Assembly: GCF_021018805.1 (NCBI RefSeq) | Contig: NC_086250.1 | Location: forward strand, 67,839,322-67,903,321 | DNA length: 64,000 nt | Source of the DNA: Prinia subflava | Taxonomy: Eukaryota > Chordata > Aves > Passeriformes > Cisticolidae | Reading direction: 5' to 3' | Shown here: positions 53,099-64,000 of the stretch, in pieces | How positions within the stretch are numbered: position 1 is the first letter of the stretch | Layout: each line of letters opens with the position of its first letter | The notes under the pieces: model-generated | Databases searched by the model: none | Told to the model about the DNA's origin: nothing | Seen by the model: only the letters and a program-made list of their open reading frames with translations | Made by a program: the position numbers and the translations under genes

Positions 53099-56000
53099 GT
53101 AAGTGATCTTTTAAAGGTTTAATTGTGCCAACTCTGGAGTTCTTTTATCAGGATTGTGATCAGAGTTATAAAAGATGAAGTGTTGGAGTTACTTTTAATA
53201 AGTTGCAAGTAGTGTTACCAATTTTACATTACTGTCTGATTGTGCTTTGTCTTCTAACAGGTTTTGAGTTTTCACTTGTAACCTGTGTTACTTTGGTCTC
53301 TGTTGTGGGGGTTTGATAATGTTCTGCGTGTGGTAACCATGGAAAGCACAACTGTGCTTGAGTAAATATTCTGATTTAACCCCAGCTGGCATCAGCCCCA
53401 CTCAGCCCCTCTTTCCCCTCAACAGGATGGGGAAGAGAATCAAAAGAGTAAGAGTGAGAAATCTCATGGGTTGACATAAAGACAGTTCAGTAAAGCAGAA
53501 GCTGTGCAGGCAAGCAAACCAAAACAAGGAATTCATTCCCCACTTCCCCAGCAATCCCCAGAACAGCAGGGCTCTGTCAAATGTAGCAGCAACTTGGGAA
53601 GACAAATGCCATCACTCCTGTCACCCCTCCCCTTCCTTCTTTCCCCAAGTTTGTGTTGACCATGATATGGACTGGGATGTCCCCTGGGTCAGCTGGGGTC
53701 GCCTGTCCTGGCTGTGTCCCCTCCCAGCTCCTTGTGCAGCCTCAGACTCCTCCTTGGTGGGCTGGGCTGAGGAATACAAAAGGCCTTGAGTGTGTGTAAG
53801 CCCATCCCAGCAACAGTGAGAACACCCCTGTGTTATCAGCTCTGATTCCAGCACAAACCCAGAACACATAAAGGATACTCTGAAGAAAATGTACTCTGTC
53901 CCAGCCCAAACCAGAACAGTAAAGAAGCACAGATGCATTTCAGATGAAGTGTTATTGTCCAAAAATCGAGAATCCAGACTCTCAATTTAGACAGACAAAC
54001 AGGTCTGTAGACTACATAACAGGAGCAAATCTGATGTGAGCAATGTCATTTCTTTTAGTCACAGACAACTCATACCTGGATGGCAAACTCAGAATGTAAC
54101 CTGGCAGTTTAATATGTGATATTACCAAGACCATTTTTCTTAGTATGATATTCAGCAGTAGTACAGTGTTGAAGGTGGTATCTTTAGGCCAGTAAAGCTG
54201 AGATTCTGGTCATTCTGGGGTCTGAAATATTTCACTTTTAAGACTGAGGCAATGTCATACCCAAATTCTAGCTGGGGCAGATATATTTCACCTGTTTCAA
54301 TTATTCTGTGTAGTCTGTATTCCAAAACTTCAGTGGTCTGGCAATAAAAAATTTTCTTTAAATGTGTAATACAGTAACCTGTTGAAAGGCTGTTTCCTCT
54401 TCAGGTGAAGAGTCAGAACTTCATCTCCATCTGTAGTAAATGGAGTTTCGTGTTTATATTTTCAAAGTCTGTTGGGATTAATATGTTCTGCATAGAAATA
54501 TTTGAGAAATTTTGTTTTGTAACAAGTAGTACTTGCCCTTTGCAACACAAAGCTTTAGCTTTCTAGGATTAACTTAGTAGAAATTTAAGAGGAGAGTAAG
54601 GTGAAATTGTGTTAGAACTCCCAAAGGTTTTCCAACAGTGACCTTTTTTCCTTTGAACTGATACCCTGAGATTGAGGCTTCATAACAAAAATGACTAATT
54701 TTTATGTCCCATAGGGAGAAAGAGGAAGCACATCAGCTGCATCAGGAGGCTTGGGAGCGCCATCAGGCCAGAAAAGAGCTCCGCAGCAAAAACCAGAGCG
54801 CACCGGAGAGTCGTCCAGAGGAAAACTTTTTCAGCAGGCTGGACTCCAGTCTGAAGAAGAACACAGCTTTTGTTAAGAAGCTAAAAACCATTACAGAGCA
54901 ACAAAGGGACTCCTTGTCCCATGACTTTAATAGCCTGAATTTGAGCAAATACATTGCAGAAGCGGTAGCTTCTATTGTGGAGGCCAAACTGAAAATATCC
55001 GACGTGAACTGCGCTGTGCACTTGTGTTCCCTCTTTCACCAGCGATACGCTGACTTTGCTCCTTCATTACTTCAGGCTTGGAAAAAACATTTTGAAGCAA
55101 GGAAAGAAGAGAAGACTCCCAACATTACCAAGTTAAGAACTGATCTGCGTTTCATTGCAGAATTGACAATAGTTGGGATTTTCACTGACAAGGAAGGTTT
55201 GTCTTTAATCTATGAGCAGCTTAAAAATATTATTAATGCCGATCGAGAATCCCACACTCACGTGTCTGTGGTTATCAGCTTTTGTCGGCACTGTGGAGAT
55301 GACATTGCTGGTTTGGTACCAAGGAAAGTAAAAACTGTTGCAGAGAAGTTTAACTTGAGCTTTCCTCCTAGTGAGATAATTAGCCCAGAGAAACAACAAC
55401 CCTTCCAGAATTTGTTGAAGGAATACTTTACATCTTTGACCAAACACCTGAAAAGGGACCACAGGGAGCTACAAAATATTGAAAGACAAAACAGGTGACA
55501 ATTGAACGTTGTTTTTTACTTATGAATAAAAATTAGTTTATTTATGAAGTGCCTAGATTTGTTGCAGTATTTATGAACAAAGTCTGTTAGCAGTGTGTAG
55601 AAGATAAGTGTTCTGCAGTGTTTCTAAAATAGTTCTAAATTTGTCGGGAATACTTAAAAAGCAGAGACAAAACAGACTCTTTGAATATCTCTTAAAGGAA
55701 GGGGAGGTTGACCTTTAGCTGTAATTCTCTTTACTCTATTTGGTGCTGTTTCATTATCAGCATGAGAGCAATTCTGCTTTCCCAGCTGGTACTGTCCTTT
55801 TCCAGTTGGCACGATCTGATTTCTCCCTTTCCACCCACATGTATCTAACAAAGCATATGCCACAATTGCTTTGGCTTGTTTACTTTTTTTAGTGTACCAG
55901 AATGAAGGAAAAAATAGGTTAAATTAAGAAGGTATCTGTTACACTCCAAGGTGGACAAATAGATATTAAATAAATGTATTAAAATGTTGGCGGGCATAGA

Positions 56001-59000
56001 ACATTTGATAAAAGTCCTCCTAAATATTTGTATGGAGTACTAATATTGCAGGATATGAATATGCAGACCTTGAGATCTGAATATTTTTTTCTGCCATGTT
56101 CACATTGTTTAATAATTGTTGGCTTTAAAGCATCCTGACTTCTCATCATTGGAGCCAGCATAAACCCAAATGCTATTCTTAAAACAGTCACTCTTAATTT
56201 TCTCTGGAAGCGTTCCAGTCAGATAGAAATGAACACATTACTGTGTATAGACACACAGTTCAGCTAAAAGGCTGGACATCCATCCAGAGTCAAATGTATG
56301 CTTGGAATGCATTAAATTTTTATGTTTCCAAAGCAAGAATCCATTGTGCTGATGGGTTTTGTGCTGCAGTCCTATCTGGTCTCAGCTGAGTGTTGAATTT
56401 CACAGGATCATAAACTGACTTTTACTGTTATTTCTACAAGTACCTTACTACTTCAAACTGACTTATGTGTAGTTTTTTTCAAAGTGAATGAATATGAACC
56501 TTTATATTTTCACAATTATCATTGTTCTGAGCACATTGGTTCTTGCTGGTGTTTCAGTGAGTGGATGTTACAAAGTCTTTATGATAGAAAATAGAGGGAA
56601 AAAGTTTGTGAGAGGTATAAAATATGTTCAAAAACCAAGAAAGAATGTAAATGATCTGGGAGAGAGAAATATACTTTAATATTTACTTGTACAACTGGAT
56701 GCAAATGACTGGACAGAGCCTGAGCACCTTGTCACCTGAGTTATCCCTGTGAGCTTGGGGACAAAGCTGTGTTTGGGGAAGGAATGAGAAGAGCTATCAT
56801 TTATCACTGCATTAAGAGAACTCTGCTATTTCTCTCTCTGAACTTCAGGGTGTTTATTTTAACTCCTTAATAACAGTTGAGGAATAAATTTTGTTAAATA
56901 AGACATCAAAAAACTTTCCTACCAGATTTTATCAGTTTACAACATCTGTGATAGATTGTTGGCATTTGCTTGTTAGGGAAGTGCAAGGCATGAGGAGGAC
57001 AAGACAGAAATTTACTGAGTAAGAAGTCTGTGAGTATTAGAGAAATCTTCCTGAACTGTGGATTTTGAAAAAGTTATTGTGCATTTGATTCCTGACTTGC
57101 TTTTAAATTATTTTTTGTGGGTGGCAGTTCTTTGCAGTATTTTTTGTTTGGTTGGGTCGATTTAATTTGTTTTTTTTTAACCAGTTAATTGGATGAAGCA
57201 GTTCTCTGTATATTAAAAATCTGATCAATTTTGCTGTAGTTTTTATTCACAGTATCATTCCACAATCAATGAAATGAATAGGGAGTGAATTGTTCCCTTT
57301 TGTGCATCAACTGTGTCACATGTTTTAGGTTATGATATTTTATCAGGTAAATAACTCATCAGTTTATCTCTGTCAGGAAAATTACCATGAAATAATTTAA
57401 GCTGTACAATTTGGTTGAATTAATTGAAAATTGCTATGCTAAATTAACAGTGCTTTAGTGCTGTGTTACCTCTGGAATCATTTAGGCAAAATTAAAGCAG
57501 ACTCAAGCATTGCTGTTTAAGTGAACAGTTAGGAAACACTCCTTGAGTTACACTTTAATATAGACATGGCACAGAACCTGGTGGTCATTTGGTTACACAG
57601 CTGAGGGCATAACAAAACTTGTCAGGCTGTGTCATTGGAAGGAAACACCTTGATTCCCAAATTCTGGAGAGAGTTTTCAAAAATAAGTGTTAGCTATGGA
57701 AAAAAATTTATCTTTTCTAAATTAAGGATGTTTTTAAGATGTGCTGAACTTGCCTTGTGCTTTTAACAGATGTAAATTAAGACAAGTACTGTGTGCTGTA
57801 CTTGTCATTGTATTCAGAGGTGAACCATGCTTTTTAAAGTTTGCTTCGTTTGCTTCAGCTTCTTTGAATTTGTTAACACTTGTCTTCTTGGAACTGAAAT
57901 TGAGAACTGAAAGTCTTGTACTATTGTTACAGCAGTTGGCTTTTTCTGGTTTTTAATAATAGCACAGAGCTTCAATGCTCATGTTTATAAAGCTGCTGGT
58001 TTAAAATATGTATGCAGTGGACAGTGGTTTCTGTGGAAAAGCTATGAATTGACACTTCATGTGTTTCCTGAATCCAAACTGAACTGCTGCACTTCCCAAA
58101 TAGTCAGTGGTTATTTAATTTGTTAATTTTTCTCTGCTGTACTTTGCAGGAGCAGGCAATACATGTTAAATAAGTGTGTTTTGTCAGAGAAATAGAACTT
58201 TTTCCAGCATTAATACTTCTTGCTCTCTATCTAGACGCCTGTGTCCACTTCTGGTTCTGAGCAGGGGTTTTGTGCTCACCCTGTGAATGTGTACAAAGAA
58301 GACTTTTGTTTTACAATTAACCTGGAACAAGAAGACTGATATCCCTCAACTTAGACTGCTTTAACTATTTCAGAATTCTTATGCCACAAAATGCTTGTGT
58401 CCTTTGGCAAGACTGTGGCTGTTTGCCTATTGCATAATAAAAGCCTAATGGTAATGGAATCCTACAGAGGATAATGTAATGTACAACCTGCTTTGGGAAT
58501 TGTGGCATTTGCACCTTTTTTCAGACTTCTGATGCTTTCATCTCAGGGCAGGGTGCCTGCTCAGTGGTTCCAGCACTTGTAAGCAGTGATTAGATTCCTT
58601 CAAATGCAAGTTAATTTTGACAACAGATTTCAATTTTAAAAGTTATTATTTGAAACGAGTATGAATAGTTTTGTAAGAGAAAATCAAGAGCAGCTGAAGA
58701 AACAAATGTAACTGCTTGTAATTTGGACCAATAGCCTTAAAATAACTTGGTTTGTTGGAAAGTCAGTGGGCTGCTTGCAAATGTTTTGACCCTCCTGGTG
58801 ATTATAGCTCATGTAATCATTTAAACAATACAGAAATGGATTATTACAGCTTTTATCTAGCTTATTGATAAAGTTGAATATTTTATTTTACTATGTAAGT
58901 CCTTTTAGGACTTTCACAACCTAATCATGGCAGAGAGTGAGTGTTCCTTTCTCTTTGGACATGGAAGCTGGAGCTTCTGGGACTGTACTGTCCTCAGTGG

Positions 59001-62000
59001 GATGGAAGATTTGGAAAAATAAGTGTCACTTAAATGTTTGCTATCACAGTCTAAAATTGTTACAGTTCCCTCAAAGAGGGCAGGTTTGCTTTGCTCAGAG
59101 AAATTCCTAATGATTCAGCCTAGCTCAAATACATTTTAAGGAAAAAGGTGTTCTTACTGTAAGTTTGGTTTTTGTAGACGCATCCTCCACTCCAAAGGAG
59201 AGCTGAGCGAAGATCGACACAAGCAATATGAGGAATTTGCAATGTCCTATCAGAAGCTGTTGGCAAATTCTCAGTCTCTGGCTGATCTTTTGGATGAGAA
59301 CATGCCTGACCTCCCCCAAGAGAAACCAACGCCCGAGGGTAAGCCAGGTTCTAAAGCAGGTCAGCAGAACCCTGGACTCGGCTTGGATGTGGTGGAAAAA
59401 CTAACCAGGCCCTCTTACCATCGTGTTCTTTCTGCTGGTTTCATTTCATTCAGCCTTTCCCCCGAAGGATATCAGTTATTGAATAATACATTTTTTTTAA
59501 TTAATTATGCCTAATATGTAACCATAACTATTGTATATTCTGTGTAGTTATGGAAGCCTAAGTAATATCTCTTTAGGTTTGTTTCTAGGGATAAAATAAT
59601 AAATGGAAAATTAAAAATGTTTTTAACCTGATCCTTTCCTTTAATATTATGCAGTTTTTAGTATTTAAAAACTGTTAGAGTTTTAAAGGCTGATACTGTT
59701 AAAAAATAGGTTTGAAGTTTATTTTGGGTCATGATGTTATGGGCAGGAACATATTGTTAAACCAGATAACTCACTGGGTGTGGCTGTCTGGCCTCCTGAG
59801 CAAAAAGGGAGCTTTCAGTGCCTTTAGATTTAAATTTTGAGGTTCATTGAAGTGTTATTGAAATCATGAGTTCTTTTGCCTTAAATTATCTTGAACTTAA
59901 AAAAGCTATATTCTTGAATGCCTCTATATTAAGTTGTTCTTTTTAAACTTCCTTCTTAAAACTCTGTGGAGTACAGTTCATCATACTCAAAGGTCATCAT
60001 ACTCTTACTTTTAATGTTAATGTTATTGAAGTCTGTTATAACTTTCTAATACCACATAATGTGCTGCTTAGTTTTTCTTGATTTGACTTCTTCTGATTCT
60101 GTCTGTATTTTCAATCAAAATGAAATTTAGGATTTTAAGAGAATTTCTTGATATGTCTAATAGTAAGATTGAAATGTTAAAAACACTTTAAAGTATGTGT
60201 TGAAATATTTAGGTGAAAATAGAGGTAGTAATAAATAGTTTAACACCTTCCTAAAAGGACTCTTAATCCTTAAGGTGCATCCCCATAGAAGATTGTAAAT
60301 TTGTGTAAATAAGTTTCTTATGGTTTCCCTTTTTTTGCAGAACATGGACCTGGTATTGATATTTTCACACCAGGAAAGCCTGGAGAATATGACCTGGAGG
60401 GGGGTATCTGGGAAGATGAAGATGCTAGAAACTTCTATGAGAATCTCATTGACTTGAAGGCTTTTGTGCCAGCAATTTTGTTTAAAGATAATGAAAAATA
60501 TTCCCAGAACAAGGATTCCAGCAAAGATGAATCAAGAGGTAGGATGCTTAGATAACTATTTTCTTCAGCATATCTTGTCCAACAGATAAACAAACTTGAT
60601 GGAAATAGTGAGTCTCTAATGAAATAATTCATGGTAATCAGGACAATACATCAATTTGGATGAATTTTTAGGGAATAAACTAGGTGAGGTAGAGATTGTA
60701 TCTGGTTATCAAGGAAGAAAAAAGTAAATGCATTTTAATATTGTTAGAATTGTAAATTTCAAGTAATTGGAGGTTAACCAGTGTGGGTAAATACCAACTT
60801 TTCTGTGAGAAATGTGAAAAGTTTTCCCTTTTTTGCAGATGATAGTGTTTGGGGTTTTTTCACAGTTATTTTGTTAATAAATTATTAATGGTAGGTGACT
60901 TTGCCAGCATAAAATTTCACTAGATTAGAAGGCCTGGGTGGTTCCTCACTTCTGACACAGCTCTCAGTTCACAGCCAGGCATGTGCAGTCTTCAGGTGCA
61001 GTAGGATGAAAAGTCACCATCCCTGGCTCAAAGTGTAAAAGAAGATGCATTTTTGGAGAATTCTGACATTTCCCTATAAGGATCTTTAGATATTGGAGCA
61101 GCTTGCCCAGGGAGACTAGAGTCTCTGTCTTACTATTGTAAAATAACTGGAAAAGTAGCTGAGAAATCTGGTGTGAATAGTGTCCATTCACTTGGACCAA
61201 AAGGTTGAACTGGAGATACCACCAAACTCCATCCCAGACTAATTTTGTCTGTGATTCTAAACATGTTATTTGTTTGTGAGTCTGTATTTCCATATTATGT
61301 GTGCACTGTTTAGAAGTTGTCACACTCAGCTTTGAAATATTTTAGAATTTTAGTAAGTTTATCTGCCTTGAAATTTACTTTTTTAAAGAGGCATAGCCCG
61401 GATATGCAATTGGAAGGAGGCCTGAAAAAACAGGAAAATTCTGTAGGTAGTAATCCCTTGAAAAAATGGTCAGTGTTGGACCAGTGTTGTGGTCCAAGAA
61501 AAATATTAACTATTCTTTTCTGAATTTTTATCAGATTCAGATATTGTGTTCAATGAAACTAATAATCTTTATTTGATCTTTTGTATAGGATGTTATTTCA
61601 TCAACACCTTCCTCCAGTTCTGCTTTTTCCTTTTTTTTCTTCATCTGTGTAAAAGATTTTCCATTAAGACACTAAAGAGATGTAGGTTCAGCAGCATTAA
61701 TCTTTCTGTGTTCTAATAATGACTGTGTATATTTAACAGTTTGTTAGTATTAATTTGGTATTTCTGCTTAACTTGTAAATAGATTCAAAAGATGCCAAAG
61801 ATAATAAGGAAGCAGCTGGGAATGAGGATCTGGAATTGGAGCTGGAGAACCTGGATATTAATGATGATGCACTGGAGTTGGACTGTGGAGATGAGGCAGA
61901 AGATCTTACAAAGAAGCTTCTTGATGAGCAAGGTAAAAAGAATTGGTTTTAAGAGTTCTTTTTCTTACTGATTTGGGTTTTTTTTTTAACTTGTTTGTGG

Positions 62001-62844
62001 ATTTGTATGTTGCATTAAGGGCTATTTATTTATTTATCTATGAAACTAGTAGCTAGAAACTGGTAGGATTGTGATAAATGTTTTTGTAGCAGGTCATTCA
62101 GATACAAGTGAAAGTTATTTTAAAGATGTTTATGTAGTGAAAGTTACCAGTTCCTTCACACAACTTTTAAAAGTAAGCAAATATAAAGGCGGTTGCCTGA
62201 AAAGTGACTATAAAGAATGAATACTTAACAACTAATACTTAACAAATGTACTGTTTGGGGAATGTGTTGGTAAATGATTGTATTTCATAGCTTAAAGATG
62301 TCTGCTGCTTGTTTATTTCCCTCTGTTAGAACAAGAGGACGAAGAAGCCAGTACTGGATCTCATTTAAAACTCATAGTAGATGCTTTTCTTCAGCAGCTT
62401 CCAAACTGTGTCAACAGAGACCTCATAGACAAGGTATGGTCATAGTTACAGGTTTTGCAGTCTTAAAAGCCATAATGCTAGATCAGATAGAAAGGAAATA
62501 AAGATTTCCAACGTTGGAGTCTGACAGTAGCTGAATTCATTTTTAATCAGTCTGTATTCCTCTCAGTGAACGTGTTTTCTAACTATGCCAGTTCTAGCCA
62601 AAACTGAAGATTTGTCTTTATGGATATTTTTAAAGCAGTTGCATGTAGTAGGAATAGCTCTGTAAAAGTTGTGTTTAAACACCATTTTCTTGAAACACCA
62701 CTTTCTTGAAAACCCCCTGTATTAAAGTGAAGTATTGCATTAACTTTCCTCTTTATAGGCAGCAATGGATTTTTGCATGAATATGAATACAAAAGCCAAC
62801 AGGAGAAAACTGGTGCGAGCACTTTTCATAGTTCCTAGACAAAG
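52737..62844 (+). CDS. UPF2: UPF2, nonsense-mediated decay regulator (5' part)
   Basis: Scaffold of the UPF1-UPF2-UPF3 surveillance complex that triggers nonsense-mediated mRNA decay, cytoplasmic and perinuclear. Coding exons in the window: 52737-53098, 54715-55494, 59178-59338, 60341-60538, 61783-61932, 62330-62433 and 62759-62844. They give residues 1-613 of a protein of about 1270. The start MPAERKKPTNMEEKEPQLNN is colinear with the human N terminus. Order of parts: a Lys/Glu-rich basic-acidic coiled region (about 45-135), the first MIF4G domain (about 160-430, exons with ENFFSRLDSSLKKNTAFVKK), an acidic linker (about 485-550), and the beginning of the second MIF4G domain (TGSHLKLIVDAFLQQLPNCV). 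All junctions are GT-AG and in phase. The gene runs beyond the right edge. UPF2 is divergent from DHTKD1, as in mammals. Confidence 0.97.
53099..54714 (+). other. UPF2: UPF2 intron 2
   Basis: 1.6 kb. An avian LTR-retroelement-like block fills about 53370-53925; the rest is plain AT-rich sequence. Confidence 0.55.
53370..53925 (-). mobile_element. Endogenous retrovirus-derived fragment (probable)
   Basis: The motifs CCAGCTGGCATCAGCCCCAC, GGGATGTCCCCTGGGTCAGC, TGTCCTGGCTGTGTCCCCTC, CCCTGTGTTATCAGCTCTG and GTACTCTGTCCCAGCCCAAA belong to a non-coding segment repeated in bird genomes and tied to ERV/LTR elements. I judge this from recall. Ends and orientation are uncertain, and no retroviral gene is visible. 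Confidence 0.5.
54715..55494 (+). CDS. UPF2: UPF2 coding exon (MIF4G-1)
   Basis: 780 nt encoding KEKEEAHQLHQEAWERHQAR through FTSLTKHLKRDHRELQNIER and QN. It covers most of the first MIF4G domain and is almost identical to human. Acceptor TCCCATAG, donor GTGACA. Confidence 0.97.
55495..59177 (+). other. UPF2: UPF2 intron 3
   Basis: 3.7 kb of AT-rich sequence. I see no conserved exon, RNA or well-preserved repeat. The short ORFs are chance. Confidence 0.5.
59178..59338 (+). CDS. UPF2: UPF2 coding exon
   Basis: Encodes RRILHSKGELSEDRHKQYEE through ENMPDLPQEKPTPE. Acceptor TTTTTGTAG, donor GTAAGC. Confidence 0.97.
60341..60538 (+). CDS. UPF2: UPF2 coding exon
   Basis: Encodes EHGPGIDIFTPGKPGEYDLE through AFVPAILFKDNEKYSQNKDS and SKDESR. 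Acceptor TTTTTGCAG, donor GTAGGA. Confidence 0.97.
61020..61265 (+). repeat. Degenerate CR1 3' fragment
   Basis: TATTGGAGCAGCTTGCCCAG, GGAGACTAGAGTCTCTGTC and the tail AATTTTGTCTGTGATTCTAA match a decayed CR1 end. Confidence 0.6.
61783..61932 (+). CDS. UPF2: UPF2 coding exon (acidic linker)
   Basis: Encodes DSKDAKDNKEAAGNEDLELE then LENLDINDDALELDCGDEAE and DLTKKLLDEQ. Acceptor TGTAAATAG, donor GTAAAA. Confidence 0.96.
62330..62433 (+). CDS. UPF2: UPF2 coding exon
   Basis: Encodes EQEDEEASTGSHLKLIVDAF then LQQLPNCVNRDLIDK, the start of the second MIF4G domain. Acceptor CTCTGTTAG, donor GTATGG. Confidence 0.97.
62759..62844 (+). CDS. UPF2: UPF2 coding exon (last in window)
   Basis: Encodes AAMDFCMNMNTKANRRKLVR then ALFIVPRQ and two bases of R. 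Acceptor CTTTATAG, donor GTAAGA. The next exon should lie beyond 64000. Confidence 0.97.
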
Positions 62845-64000
62845 GTAAGAACAGAAGGGCACCAAGCTTGATCCACTCATTAATTATTTCATTTAGCATG
62901 TGCATATATTTTTTAAAACCAGTGCAGATTCCATTTTTTTATTCCTGATGTGCACTTTTGGAGTGGCTTATGCTGAAACACCAAAGAAATATTTAGAATC
63001 AATAATCTACACTATGATACTTAGTCAAAAATTAAGGGTTTTCATAAGGATTTTTTCTGATACTTGGTGTTTACAGCATATCTTTTTTCATTACTTTTTT
63101 TGAACTGTGAAAATGACAGTATACCAAAAAGGGAGGATTTATTTAATTCAGGGCAGCTTGCACTTTTTTGTTTTAGATCCTGTGGACAGTTAGAGCACAG
63201 TATAGTTTGGAGGGAGGATTTCTTGTGATATATTAATTCTGATTCAGTACATGGCCATTGTAACAGCCAGTTCTAGGCCAGCCACTTTGATCCTGTCCTC
63301 TTTTGTCTGTCTACATCTGCCTGTGTAAAGCTCTTGCTGTTTCTCCTTGCCTCTGTGTAAGCAGATTTTCTGCACTTACAGGAAGAGCCCTGCTTCCAAA
63401 AATGGTTGCAAATATTCAACTAAAAACATTGAATTCATTGGAGGAATAATATATTTCTCTGTTCTCTGGTAAACTTGAACCTTAAATAAGTGAAATTATG
63501 AAGAAGTTGCTTTTCTTACTTCATCTTGCCCTGTTTCTTATGATAAGCTGGGATGCTGGATTTAATTTAAAGTGAATGTGATCATCTTGGAATTCTTGTT
63601 AGGAGTTTACACTGCTTTGATTCCATTACCTTTTAACACTGGGGGGAAAAACATAGCTTAAATATCTGTTTTGTCTCAACACCTGTGTAGACTGGCTTTG
63701 AAGAAACAGCCTTTGGTGCTTTGTTTTCCTTAAGTTTAATCACTGCTTGCTCTGTGTTTGGAGACTTTGGCAGAGGTCTGATTGTGCCTATCATATGAAT
63801 TAATGACAGAGGAGGCAGGCAACTGATGATTTGTGTTAAATGTAACAAGGTGCTCTTCAGCCCAAATGCAGGTTAGAGAGGAAGTGACATTTCTGTTTAT
63901 CAGCCTGCTGATAATGATGAAATGATGGAAAAAAAAAGAAATGCATCAAAACACAATGTGAGCAGGATTTCCTTTTCACAGCTTAGAACATCTACAGCAA
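62845..64000 (+). other. UPF2: UPF2 intron 8 (incomplete) to window end
   Basis: 1.16 kb of intron running to the edge. No exon matching the next UPF2 residues (LDLLPFYARL in human) is present. Confidence 0.6.

Larger units (their letters stand above)
59339..62329 (+). other. UPF2: UPF2 introns 4-6
   Basis: Introns 59339-60340, 60539-61782 and 61933-62329, with the listed exons between. Only a decayed CR1-like piece (61020-61265) stands out. Confidence 0.5.

Overview
This is vertebrate nuclear DNA, and almost certainly from a bird. The short-to-medium GT-AG introns, the many CR1 LINE fragments ending in the avian ATTCTRTGATTC-type tail, an LTR solo element and the CpG-island promoters all point that way. 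Most six-frame ORFs are noise. The real content is four multi-exon protein genes in the order NUDT5(+), SEC61A2(-), DHTKD1(-), UPF2(+). This is the mirror image of the human 10p14 block UPF2-DHTKD1-SEC61A2-NUDT5, so synteny supports each identification. I assigned exons by hand from splice sites, reading phase and family protein sequence. The phases close perfectly in all four genes.

Layout. 1-4.29 kb: the last seven coding exons of NUDT5 (ADP-sugar pyrophosphatase), including the Nudix box and a 9-nt microexon. The 5' end lies outside the window. 4.3-5.65 kb: a short convergent (tail-to-tail) spacer holding a CR1 copy. 5.66-19.7 kb: all of SEC61A2 (12 coding exons, 476 residues), ending in a CpG-island promoter at about 19.45-20.05 kb. 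20.1-23.9 kb: spacer and presumed DHTKD1 3' UTR, with two CR1 copies and an unidentified exon-like ORF at 21238-21416. 23.9-42.75 kb: all of DHTKD1 (17 coding exons, 921 residues), with a solo LTR in intron 4 and a CpG-island promoter. 42.9-47.3 kb: head-to-head spacer to UPF2, bounded by CR1 copies of the same type in opposite orientation. 47.3-48.3 kb: the UPF2 CpG island, carrying a 69-bp tandem duplication and an 18-bp perfect palindrome. 48-64 kb: the 5' part of UPF2 (coding exons for residues 1-613). The gene continues past the window.

The genes are housekeeping neighbours, not an operon. NUDT5 hydrolyses ADP-ribose, SEC61A2 is the pore subunit of the ER translocon, DHTKD1 is the mitochondrial 2-oxoadipate dehydrogenase E1 of lysine/tryptophan breakdown, and UPF2 is the scaffold of nonsense-mediated mRNA decay. 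I found no tRNA, rRNA, CRISPR or prokaryotic feature. No wholly new system is evident. The most interesting leads are the unidentified exon, the UPF2 upstream ORF and promoter architecture, the LTR close to a DHTKD1 splice site, and the NUDT5 microexon.
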